Source: Pseudomonadales bacterium (GTDB taxonomy: Bacteria; Pseudomonadota; Gammaproteobacteria; Pseudomonadales; Azotimanducaceae). From it: 33,539 nt of DNA. The notes beneath the pieces were generated by a model. It was not told where the DNA came from. It did no database searches and worked only from the letters and a program-made list of their open reading frames with translations. The translations under genes were made by a program, and so were the position numbers. Of this stretch, positions 26,925 through 33,539 are shown one piece after another. Every line of letters starts with the position of its first letter. Within the stretch, counting starts at the first letter, position 1. The stretch spans positions 1 through 33,539 of the forward strand of contig JAQWWC010000036.1 of NCBI GenBank assembly GCA_029249645.1. The letters run 5' to 3'.

Positions 26925-27389
26925 ATGCAAGAAGGCTTTCATCATGTGGCATTTGCGTGCCGAGACCCTGAAGCGACGCGTCATTTCTATGAAGATTTAT
27001 TAGGATTCGCTCTGACCCACACAGAACTCGAAGGCGATGAGAAGGCGCGCATGAAGCATCTCTTTTTTGACGTGGGTGATGGCAGTTCAATGGCCTTTTT
27101 CTATTTGGAAGGGCCGGGCTTCCCGAGCGGGTATCCAACGGATATTTCGACCGGCATGGGACTGCCTGTTTGGGTGAATCACGTAGCCTTCAAGGCCGAT
27201 GCCGATCGAAAACGGCAGGTAAAGGCAACGCTCAGTGATGCGGGCGTTGAGCCGCTCATGGCGGTGGATCACGACTGGTGTCAAAGTCTGTACTACCTCG
27301 ATCCGAACGGTATCATGGTGGAGTTTTGCGAAGATACGCCGGGCATTATTCCGGATCGCGCAAAAGCCTTGGCATTGCTTACAGCCTAG
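26925..27389 (+). CDS. VOC-superfamily protein (glyoxalase / extradiol dioxygenase fold)
   Basis: 154 residues from ATG 26925, preceded by AAAAGGAGA; the ATG-less extension to 26865 is not supported. Two paired beta-alpha-beta-beta-beta modules: first with FHHVAFACRDPEATRHFYEDLLGF (shown here by its key residues His6/His7 and FYEDLLGF), second with VNHVAFKA (His86), and the strand SLYYLDPNGIMVEFCED (Glu133). His7, His86 and Glu133 form a plausible metal site. The SLYYxDPNG signature is common to extradiol dioxygenases, lactoylglutathione lyases and epimerases of this fold, so the reaction cannot be named. It follows the P450 by 105 bases in the same direction and probably acts in the same catabolic pathway. 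Confidence 0.85.
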   Translation: MQEGFHHVAFACRDPEATRHFYEDLLGFALTHTELEGDEKARMKHLFFDVGDGSSMAFFYLEGPGFPSGYPTDISTGMGLPVWVNHVAFKADADRKRQVKATLSDAGVEPLMAVDHDWCQSLYYLDPNGIMVEFCEDTPGIIPDRAKALALLTA

Positions 27390-27472
27390 ACTGTTCGGGT
27401 GAGCGGGTTGATTTCGGTCTGCCGATTACGGATTAAGCTGAAGCTGAAGCCTGTAGTCACCAGGCCGGGCTG

Positions 27473-27501
27473 TTGACAGGCCGGTCTCCGGCTCCTATGG
27501 C
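27473..27501 (+). promoter_or_regulatory. Possible promoter with internal dyad
   Basis: TTGACA (27473-27478) equals the sigma-70 -35 consensus; TATGGC at 27496-27501 sits at the ideal 17-base spacing but matches the -10 box at only three to four positions. The spacer holds GCCGG-TCT-CCGGC (27480-27492), a dyad placed where a repressor or MerR-like activator could bind. It could drive the receptor gene about 390 bases downstream or be a relic of a lost gene's promoter. Confidence 0.3.
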
Positions 27502-27571
27502 CTGCAGAATCAAATAAAAAAACGCAGTAGCGCAGGAGGATCTAACGGAAGTCCTAGTCCGGACGCGCTGA

Positions 27572-27757
27572 TGTTCCGGCGCCGGTATCACGTCGGTCGT
27601 CGCCTTCAGCGCCCTCAACGGCCGGGTGGCTCAAGATTGCAAGAAGCGCGCAGGATCACGGCAGATTGAAGGTGGCGTCAATTATTTGTGGTCAGCACAC
27701 AACAATATTAGCCTTAAATTTATGATTGACCGGCTTGAATCGCCGGGTTTAACCTGA
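27572..27757 (+). pseudogene. Possible 3' remnant of an outer-membrane porin gene
   Basis: This 61-codon open frame has no start codon near its beginning and ends in TGA at 27755. Its second half reads QIEGGVNYLWSAHNNISLKF followed by MIDRLESPG, alternating polar and hydrophobic residues as in the last two strands of phosphate-selective-porin-like barrels, where a GVNY...GHNxKLQ pattern is typical. Its first half (VVAFSALNGRVAQD) could be an earlier strand. No intact upstream part is present, so it looks like the eroded end of a gene. The reading rests on pattern only and could be chance. Confidence 0.33.
27726..27753 (+). promoter_or_regulatory. Weak promoter candidate upstream of the TonB-dependent receptor
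   Basis: TTGACC (27726-27731) and TTTAAC (27748-27753) are 16 bases apart and match the sigma-70 hexamers at five and four positions. A transcript from here would have a leader of about 125 bases, ending in GAGG seven bases before the receptor ATG. No regulator site such as a Fur box was recognised. Confidence 0.25.
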
Positions 27758-27887
27758 AGTCGAAGCTTTTTTCTGATAGTCAGTCTAGCGCAAGGCAAAA
27801 AAACGACTAGTACTATGGTGGAGATAAAATGTAAGGTGAAGAAACGAGGCACGCTGAAAATAAAAAAAACTTAAATGAGGTGGCAGA

Positions 27888-30800
27888 ATGGGCTTAGTTA
27901 AAAAGACGCAATTCCTAGCAGTTTTGATAATGGGTGCTGGTTTAGGACTTTCGGTACCGCTGTATGCTGAAGAGGGTCAGCGCCGTATCGAAGAAGTGGT
28001 TGTTACGGCCGAGAAGATCGAGTCAACCGTCTCGGATACATCTATTTCCATCACAGCCTTTTCAGAAGAGGCAATCGAAGATTTTGGGATTCAGGGCGCC
28101 GATGAACTGGTCAACTATCTTCCTGCGACCACTCGAGATGCTTACGATATCCGCATCCGGGGTGTTGGACGGAACTTCAGAGCTCTCGGCGGCGACCCGG
28201 GGGTTGCGACGTATTATAACGGTATCTATTCGCCAGACTTTGGGATCGCAGCATCCGAGAATGGTCTGTACGATTTAGCACGGGTCGAGGTGCTTCGGGG
28301 CCCGCAGGGCACCCTTTATGGTCGGAACTCAATTGGTGGCGCCTTAAATTATGTGACCAACTCTGCCGCCTACGAGCCGGCAGGCGAGGTTCGGGTTCAG
28401 ATGGGGGCGTACGACACAAAAGAACTCTACGGCATGGTCAACGGCACGATATTGGATGAGGTGTTGGCGGGTCGAATTACCGCGACCAAGCGATCTCGCG
28501 ATGGTCATCAACAAGGGCTCAATGACTCTCCCGATCTGGATTCAACGGATGATCGCAATGTTGCTGTCTCTCTGTTAATCGATGTTCGCCCTAACCTCTC
28601 TATTAAGGTGCGCGCCAATGATCGCATGTCAGATCGAGCGATTGGTCAATATGGGTTTATCGATCAGGGGCCTGCGGGCTTTCGAGGTGCGGGCACGGAT
28701 TACGCGGCTTACGGCTTACGGCAAGTGCCGAATGGCACGCCAGGCTCTGTGAGTTATACCAACCCTGGTAATGGGGCGATTATATCCGGGATGCCGGTGC
28801 GACCTGGAATGGATCCAGCGGCAACACACATGCCAAATGCTGCGTTTGGCCGAACCGATGTCCAGGGGCTTTATAGCACAGCGGATAAGGACAATATGCG
28901 GAACCTCGTGAACGATTCAGGTGGTGACTGCCAATGGCCCTACGCCAATACCGAGTGTAATCATTCTAAATTTGATCATATGTCGAGCAGCTTCGAGCTA
29001 AACTGGGATATCAATGACGATATGTCATTGACTTATCTCTTCGGCACCAACGATTTTGAATACACCTTTAATATCGATATCGATGGGTACGACAGCGACT
29101 TCTCTAAATATCGACAAACCGTTTTAGAGGATGTGTGGAACTATTCCCATGAACTGAGGCTGCAAGCCAATTTTGGGGATCGCATTTCGGTGACGTCCGG
29201 GCTTTTTAGTTTTTCAGAGTCTCGGAAACAGAATTATACGTTGACCAATAACACCCTTCGATACACCGAAGCCGCGGATTATGGTGACCTGGCGTTGCCG
29301 ACGCCCGCAGCCTTTGGCTTGGGTGGTGCTAGCATTCTCCAAGTTTACGGCGGCTTCGGTTTAACCCAAGCGCCGGTCACTATGGATACACCGCTAGATG
29401 GTGAGCAGGTTGCTGGATTGCATGGCGGCAGTGAAGATCTTTATCGTCATCGCAATCGCTCTTTTAACGAACAGGTGGCTTTTTACACCCAGGCAACGTT
29501 CGAGCTGAATGATCAATTTGCGATTGTTGCGGGCATCCGTTATGCCAAGGACGACAAAGAGGCACTCGAGCGTCGAGTGGCTTATGCCGAGATTGCTTTG
29601 GCGAATGCCTTTTCACCGATATTGGTTGGCTTAAGTACGATCCCGTCTGCAGTTTATCCAACGAATATGGCGGTGAGTGCGGAGGGCTTCCAGGTTCCTG
29701 GTGTTGGCCAAAACACGTTGGCTTACTACGCCACGCCGGCGGCAGCCGGCGGGTTGGGTGCGATGTCTGACTTGGCATTAACCAATATTGCAGCTGGTAG
29801 AGCCGTGTTTAATGGTAATCCTGCCAACCCAATCACGCCCGTTTGCGCGATCACTGATGCAAGTTGTTCGCAGACCTTATTGCTCCAAGGCATTCCTTAC
29901 AGCTTCGCTTGGCGAACCTCTGATTCTGATTCTTGGTCGGACACGAATTTTCGAATCAACCTGGATTGGACGCCCAACGACGACACTTTGATGTACTTTT
30001 CGGTGACCACAGGCTATCGAGCGGGTGGTTTTGCGCTCGGCGTCTTGGATGCTCGAGCCCCGTCGGGCGATGCGGGTTGTCTCAACCTAGGGTTCTATGT
30101 GAATTGTCTGAAGCCAGTATCCTATGATGCGGAGACCGTGACCGCCTTTGAGATTGGTTATAAAGGCACCTGGCTCGACGGCCGGGCCCAGGTGAATGCG
30201 TCGATCTACCGATACGACTATGAAAATTACCAAGATCAGATCGATTCCTACGACAGTGCGCGCGGTGCGTCGGTTGACACAGTGGTCAACGCGGGCGATG
30301 CGACTAACCAAGGGTTTGAGGTAGAGGCCACCTGGCTGGTCGGCGATTACTTCACTTTGGGCGGCAACTATAGCTATACCGATACCGAGTATAAAGAAAG
30401 CTACTTGGTGACAGAGCGTAATGATCTGAACCTGCCCAATTCACTCTTTCAATTTGCGTTGGATGAGAACGGGGATCGAATTCAGAATGAGGTCGGTCAG
30501 AATGAATTCAACCTCGATGCCTACGTCCGAGATGTGCAGGGTAATCCCTTGAAGCGCATTCCGAAGCAGAAAGCGACAATCTATGGCAGCTATGAAATCC
30601 CAACGGCTAGTGGGATGTGGGCTCTAAATGCAACCTACAGCTATACCGGCGAATACGCGTCATCAGCCTTTAAACGGGTTACCGACCTCGTACCCTCGCG
30701 TAAACGGGTCGATATTAGCGTTAGTTGGAAGGACAATGCGGATCGTTGGGTGGCGAGGTTGTTTGTTGACAATGTTACAGATGAACGGTCGTTCCGTGGG

Positions 30801-30899
30801 ATCGGAATTTCGACAGAATCTTCAAACTATCGAACTACTGGCGAGCGCCTCTACCCGCGGTACTGGGGTTTTGATGTCACGCGTCGATTTGGTGGCTAG
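27888..30899 (+). CDS. TonB-dependent outer-membrane receptor
   Basis: 1003 residues, a 22-strand barrel receptor that imports a ligand across the outer membrane using TonB energy. Signal peptide at 1-27 (hydrophobic core FLAVLIMGAGLGLSVPLYA, cut before EEG). TonB box IEEVVVTA at 34-41, plug domain to about 165 (IRIRGVGRN, VEVLRGPQGTLYGRNSIGGALNY), then the barrel ending YWGFDVTRRFGG. It lacks a terminal Phe/Trp in last position, the end being two glycines longer than usual. Six cysteines were found in the mature protein, in three close pairs (348/357, 653/660, 731/740), probably disulfides in outer loops. The family resembles receptors of sphingomonad and marine gammaproteobacterial degraders of hydrophobic compounds; the ligand is unknown. 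GAGG seven bases before ATG 27888; a strong terminator follows. Confidence 0.93.
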   Translation: MGLVKKTQFLAVLIMGAGLGLSVPLYAEEGQRRIEEVVVTAEKIESTVSDTSISITAFSEEAIEDFGIQGADELVNYLPATTRDAYDIRIRGVGRNFRALGGDPGVATYYNGIYSPDFGIAASENGLYDLARVEVLRGPQGTLYGRNSIGGALNYVTNSAAYEPAGEVRVQMGAYDTKELYGMVNGTILDEVLAGRITATKRSRDGHQQGLNDSPDLDSTDDRNVAVSLLIDVRPNLSIKVRANDRMSDRAIGQYGFIDQGPAGFRGAGTDYAAYGLRQVPNGTPGSVSYTNPGNGAIISGMPVRPGMDPAATHMPNAAFGRTDVQGLYSTADKDNMRNLVNDSGGDCQWPYANTECNHSKFDHMSSSFELNWDINDDMSLTYLFGTNDFEYTFNIDIDGYDSDFSKYRQTVLEDVWNYSHELRLQANFGDRISVTSGLFSFSESRKQNYTLTNNTLRYTEAADYGDLALPTPAAFGLGGASILQVYGGFGLTQAPVTMDTPLDGEQVAGLHGGSEDLYRHRNRSFNEQVAFYTQATFELNDQFAIVAGIRYAKDDKEALERRVAYAEIALANAFSPILVGLSTIPSAVYPTNMAVSAEGFQVPGVGQNTLAYYATPAAAGGLGAMSDLALTNIAAGRAVFNGNPANPITPVCAITDASCSQTLLLQGIPYSFAWRTSDSDSWSDTNFRINLDWTPNDDTLMYFSVTTGYRAGGFALGVLDARAPSGDAGCLNLGFYVNCLKPVSYDAETVTAFEIGYKGTWLDGRAQVNASIYRYDYENYQDQIDSYDSARGASVDTVVNAGDATNQGFEVEATWLVGDYFTLGGNYSYTDTEYKESYLVTERNDLNLPNSLFQFALDENGDRIQNEVGQNEFNLDAYVRDVQGNPLKRIPKQKATIYGSYEIPTASGMWALNATYSYTGEYASSAFKRVTDLVPSRKRVDISVSWKDNADRWVARLFVDNVTDERSFRGIGISTESSNYRTTGERLYPRYWGFDVTRRFGG

Positions 30900-30913
30900 G
30901 AAGCTGCTTAGTT

Positions 30914-30942
30914 AAAAAAGGGCGCTTGGCGCCCTTTTTTTT
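30914..30942. terminator. Rho-independent terminator after the TonB-dependent receptor
   Basis: Stem GGGCGC (30920-30925) and GCGCCC (30929-30934) with a TTG loop, preceded by six A (30914-30919) and followed by eight T (30935-30942). The A and T tracts extend the stem and make it work in both directions. It starts 15 bases after the receptor stop and ends before the Shine-Dalgarno site of the next gene, so the M20 peptidase is probably transcribed by leakage or from its own promoter. Confidence 0.92.
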
Positions 30943-30967
30943 GGATATTTTTAGGAGGCGACGCTTT

Positions 30968-32293
30968 ATGAAAACCAGATCACTTGGGCTGATTAGGTAC
31001 GGTTTGTCTTGGTTACTTGTCGTTTCAATTATGGGTCCGCCTTTCGTGGTCGCTGAACTGACGCCGGTAGAGTCCCGCTTGGCTGAAATCGCCAGGCAAC
31101 AAAAAGCGCCTGCGACAGCGCTCCTCGAGCGGGTGGTCAATATTAATAGCGGTACGATGAACCATTCTGGAATAAAACAAGTGGCCGATGTGTTCGATCA
31201 AGAGTTAAAAGCCTTGGGCTTTGAGACCACTTGGCATGATATGAGCGCAGTTGACCGAGCCGGTCATCTGTTTGCGGACAATGGTGGACCTGGGGTATGC
31301 CAATTGCTCATTGGCCACCTGGATACCGTCTTCGAGGCCAGTAGTCCTTTCCAAACCTTCGTGAGGCACGGCGATAAGGCCATCGGGCCGGGCGTGAGCG
31401 ATATGAAGGGCGGTGATGTGGTCATTCTGTATGCGCTCAAGGCATTAAAAGCCGCAGGCGTCTTGGATGAGGGTCGCTATATTGTTGCGCTCATTGGCGA
31501 TGAGGAAAAGTCAGGCTTGCCAAAATCAATCAGCCGAGCACATTTAATTGATGCGGCAAAATCTTGCGATGTTGGTTTGGGATTTGAATATGCCACCAGC
31601 CTTAATGCGGCAACGGTTGCGCGTCGTGGCTCCAGCGGCTGGCGGTTAGCCGTGGCAGGAGAACGCGCGCATTCATCGATGATCTTTAGCGAGGCGGTTG
31701 GCAGTGGTGCGATTTTTGAGGCGGCAAGGATCTTAACCGGCTTTCATGAGCAGTTAACAGGTGAGCAATACTTAACGTTTAATCCGGGCATTATTGCGGG
31801 CGGTACTGAGGTCGATTACGAAGCGTCTCTAAATGCCGGCCGGGTATTCGGTAAAACCAATGTGGTTGCGCAATCGGTCGTTGTTCAAGGTGGCCTTCGG
31901 ACGTTGAGCCGAGAACAGGAGTTACGCGCCCGCGCGACAATGCTGTCGATTGCAACCCAGAATAATTTGCCGAAAACCTCAGCGGAAATTACCTTTACGG
32001 ATGGCTATCCCGCTATGGCCCCGACCGACGGTAATCAGGCACTGCTCGCGCTGCTGAGTCAGGCCAGTCAGGACTTAGGATATGGACCGGTTACCGCCTT
32101 CGATCCTGGTAAACGCGGCGCCGCCGATATTTCCTTTGTTGCAGGCTATGTCGATGCACTCGACGGCATTGGGATTGAGGGCAGGGGCGCCCATGCTTTA
32201 AACGAGGAAATCGACCTTAACACGTTGCCGATGTTGATTGAGCGCGCAGCGGTCTTGATGTACCGGATCTCGCAACAGGGGCCGTTGAACTAA
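30968..32293 (+). CDS. Exported M20-family metallopeptidase, carboxypeptidase G2-like
   Basis: 441 residues from ATG 30968, with AGGAGG nine bases upstream; the longer reading starts inside the terminator and is rejected. A signal peptide (1-29, core YGLSWLLVVSIM, cut near VVA-EL) sends it to the periplasm. Di-zinc residues: His117 and Asp119 in GHLDTV, bridging Asp145 in GVSDMKGG, catalytic Glu179/Glu180 in GDEEKSG, Glu207 in GFEYA, His409 in GRGAHALNEE. The lid/dimerisation domain contains GERAHSSM. This layout matches glutamate carboxypeptidase (carboxypeptidase G2) of Pseudomonas, which frees C-terminal glutamate from folates and peptides; the true substrate is unknown. It might process a compound brought in by the preceding receptor. 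Confidence 0.9.
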   Translation: MKTRSLGLIRYGLSWLLVVSIMGPPFVVAELTPVESRLAEIARQQKAPATALLERVVNINSGTMNHSGIKQVADVFDQELKALGFETTWHDMSAVDRAGHLFADNGGPGVCQLLIGHLDTVFEASSPFQTFVRHGDKAIGPGVSDMKGGDVVILYALKALKAAGVLDEGRYIVALIGDEEKSGLPKSISRAHLIDAAKSCDVGLGFEYATSLNAATVARRGSSGWRLAVAGERAHSSMIFSEAVGSGAIFEAARILTGFHEQLTGEQYLTFNPGIIAGGTEVDYEASLNAGRVFGKTNVVAQSVVVQGGLRTLSREQELRARATMLSIATQNNLPKTSAEITFTDGYPAMAPTDGNQALLALLSQASQDLGYGPVTAFDPGKRGAADISFVAGYVDALDGIGIEGRGAHALNEEIDLNTLPMLIERAAVLMYRISQQGPLN

Positions 32294-32301
32294 TCGAGCG
32301 T

Positions 32302-33165
32302 TTACGGTGCAACCGATTGGCCGTCCCCGGCTTTGGGCTCAATCGTGATCGATTCAATCCAAGATAAATCCGTTGAGGGCAGAGCGACGGGCTCGTAACT
32401 GATGCCAAGCTGGGTGACGGTGATATAGCCTTCGCCAAGTAACGGTCGGTCAGAGTTGGGCTCGTCGCCTGGATCCGTTTCGTATCCGGCGCGCCAGAGT
32501 CCTTGGTCGATTTCTTTGAAATCGATAGACAGGATAGAAGATGCTGCAAGCCTGGCTTGCTTGAAGCCTTTCAACTTTTTTTGGGTTGGGAAGTTTAGGT
32601 TCAAAAACCGGCCCTCAAAACGCGCTCTTGGATCTCGGATGAGGTCGGCAACCAATGCGGCGGCCCACGGGAATGTGGTCAGGGTGCTAGGAAAACCGGT
32701 AGCGGCTTCATCGAAATTGATTTCAGCGGAGGCCGAAATGGCAGGAAAGCCCAGTTGCACGGCGGTCACGGCTGCGCCAACGGTGCCCGAGACGATGACA
32801 TCTTGTCCAACGTTCTGCCCGAAGTTGATACCGGATACTACAATATCAGGTGGGTTGTCCTGCATGATATGCCCGATCCCTAGCCGAACGGCGTCCGCCG
32901 GCCGGCCCGCGACGCTCCAAACTTGATTGCCGTGACTGGTGTAAGAAACGCCTTCGCTGGTGATGCTAGTGCCGCTGCCGCTTTGATTGGTTGCGGGTGC
33001 GATGAGAGATACCCTATGTCCAGCGTCGAGTAGGGCTGTGCGGAGCGCTCGAATACCAGGTGCTAGATAGCCATCGTCATTGGTTAATAAAATATTAAGT
33101 GGCGGGGCCGCTAACGCCAGATTGGTCAGTATTGTTAACACACAAACAGCAATAACGTTTCGCAT
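32302..33165 (-). CDS. surE: SurE-family 5'/3'-nucleotidase with a signal peptide
   Basis: 287 residues; a metal-dependent phosphatase acting on nucleoside monophosphates and related phosphates. Family motifs: LLTNDDGYLAPGI with metal ligands Asp30 and Asp31, APATNQSGSG (Ser62) and SGINFGQNVG (Asn114) followed by SGTVGAAVTA. Unlike the usual cytoplasmic SurE (about 250 residues, next to pcm and rpoS), this one begins MRNVIAVCVLTILTNLALAA, a clear signal peptide cut near Ala19/Ala20, so it should act in the periplasm. There is no lipobox. The Shine-Dalgarno site is weak (AGGGCAG, 8-14 bases upstream). It converges on the M20 gene with 8 bases between stops and diverges from the enoyl-CoA hydratase gene. 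It may scavenge phosphate or nucleosides. This is likely a paralogue of a housekeeping SurE elsewhere. Confidence 0.88.
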   Translation of the reverse strand: MRNVIAVCVLTILTNLALAAPPLNILLTNDDGYLAPGIRALRTALLDAGHRVSLIAPATNQSGSGTSITSEGVSYTSHGNQVWSVAGRPADAVRLGIGHIMQDNPPDIVVSGINFGQNVGQDVIVSGTVGAAVTAVQLGFPAISASAEINFDEAATGFPSTLTTFPWAAALVADLIRDPRARFEGRFLNLNFPTQKKLKGFKQARLAASSILSIDFKEIDQGLWRAGYETDPGDEPNSDRPLLGEGYITVTQLGISYEPVALPSTDLSWIESITIEPKAGDGQSVAP

Positions 33166-33245
33166 AATCCACTGCCCTAAGCCGGTTTGTTAGATCCCAA
33201 AATTGCCAGCAAGTATGGCATGATCAGTCGGAAAAGGAGAATCCT
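33166..33245. promoter_or_regulatory. 80-base divergent promoter region between surE-like and enoyl-CoA hydratase genes
   Basis: Holds both upstream regions. On the + strand AAGGAGA (33234-33240) stands five bases before ATG 33246, a strong ribosome site. No clear -35/-10 pair or palindrome was recognised on either strand. Confidence 0.45.
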
Positions 33246-33539
33246 ATGGCTGCATTTGAAACGCTTAAGCTGGACCAGCAAAACGGGGTTTGTTTTGTCA
33301 CCATCGATAACCCACCTGTCAATGTGATGACGCCGAGACTGTATCAAGAGCTTGTTGCGGTGACCGAACAGGTTGAGGGGGATGACAGTATTCGGGTCGT
33401 GGTCTTTCAGAGTGCGGATCCGGATTTTTTTATTGCACATTTTGATGTTAATGCCATCTTGACCTTTCCAAGTGATACGCCAGCGGTGAAGGCCGAAACG
33501 TTATCGCCCTTTCACATGATGTGCGAGCGAGTGCGAACT
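33246..33539 (+). CDS. Enoyl-CoA hydratase/isomerase family protein, 5' part only
   Basis: The first 98 codons of a gene that leaves the window in frame. The strand FVTIDNPPVNVM followed by an LYQELVAVTEQVEGDDSIRV helix-strand pattern is typical of the crotonase superfamily, which handles acyl-CoA in beta-oxidation and side pathways. The first oxyanion-hole loop reads DPDFFIAHFDV instead of the common FSAGADL; a similar F-I-A-H-x-D form occurs in a subset of family members, so true hydratase activity is uncertain. It is preceded by an excellent Shine-Dalgarno site. Likely part of the same lipid or hydrophobic-acid catabolism as the CoA-transferase and P450 about 7 kb upstream. Confidence 0.85.
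   Translation, partial: MAAFETLKLDQQNGVCFVTIDNPPVNVMTPRLYQELVAVTEQVEGDDSIRVVVFQSADPDFFIAHFDVNAILTFPSDTPAVKAETLSPFHMMCERVRT

Larger units (their letters stand above)
27390..27887. other. 498-base intergenic region between the VOC gene and the receptor
   Basis: The longest gap in the window. It contains no ATG-started ORF above 35 codons. Visible contents: a perfect TTGACA at 27473-27478, a GC-rich dyad between it and a TATGGC, a 10-base palindrome CCGGCGCCGG (27576-27585), an open frame at 27572-27757 that reads like the end of an outer-membrane porin, an A-rich stretch (27798-27872) and the GAGG Shine-Dalgarno site of the receptor at 27877-27880. No hairpin plus T-run terminator was found for the upstream operon. 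Confidence 0.6.

Noticed and set aside
30926-30967. Earlier in-frame start of the M20 peptidase
   Set aside because: It begins inside the terminator loop and would bury the signal peptide; ATG 30968 has AGGAGG at good spacing.
1-33539. Mobile elements, prophage, toxin-antitoxin or defence cassettes
   Set aside because: No transposase, integrase, terminal repeats, tRNA-linked attachment site or small paired ORFs of those families were seen; RecBCD is the only DNA-processing system.

Overview
This window looks like chromosomal DNA from a Gammaproteobacterium, probably marine and heterotrophic. That is inferred from gene content: a RecBCD operon of the enterobacterial type with a YihG-like acyltransferase behind it, a giant FecR/VCBS/RTX protein, a large TonB-dependent receptor, and a CaiB/cytochrome P450/VOC catabolic cluster. 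No rRNA, tRNA, CRISPR array, insertion sequence or phage gene is visible. Coding density is high; the only long gap between genes is about 0.5 kb at 27.4-27.9 kb.

Left region (1-14888, + strand): one gene fills 43% of the window. It encodes a cysteine-free protein of about 4834 residues with a FecR-like N-terminal module, a very acidic linker, about 19 cadherin/VCBS-type beta-sandwich repeats, a long beta-solenoid-like region carrying three copies of an 'HGL' module, and a C-terminal RTX calcium-binding block. It has the layout of a type I secreted surface adhesin, but no secretion genes lie in the window. The start is most likely GTG at 384, not the ATG at 255.

Middle region (14890-24099, - strand): recC-recB-recD-yihG form one operon. 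All three junctions are 4-base ATGA overlaps, so translation is probably coupled. The operon makes the RecBCD helicase-nuclease for double-strand-break repair plus an inner-membrane lysophospholipid acyltransferase. It converges on the adhesin gene with a single base between the stop codons.

Right region (24216-27389, + strand): a class III CoA-transferase, a cytochrome P450 and a small VOC (glyoxalase/dioxygenase fold) protein run in one direction, a set typical of breakdown of hydrophobic terpenoid- or steroid-like compounds. A 0.5 kb gap that may hold the worn-down 3' end of a porin gene separates them from a 1003-residue TonB-dependent receptor, which ends in a strong hairpin terminator. 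Next come an exported M20 metallopeptidase of the carboxypeptidase G2 type, a convergent SurE-family nucleotidase that unusually has a signal peptide, and, divergent from SurE, the first 98 codons of an enoyl-CoA hydratase/isomerase family gene that runs off the window.

No wholly new defence or mobile system was found. The most unusual items are the architecture of the giant protein, its recent internal duplication, the exported SurE, the receptor's paired-cysteine loops and the porin-like remnant.
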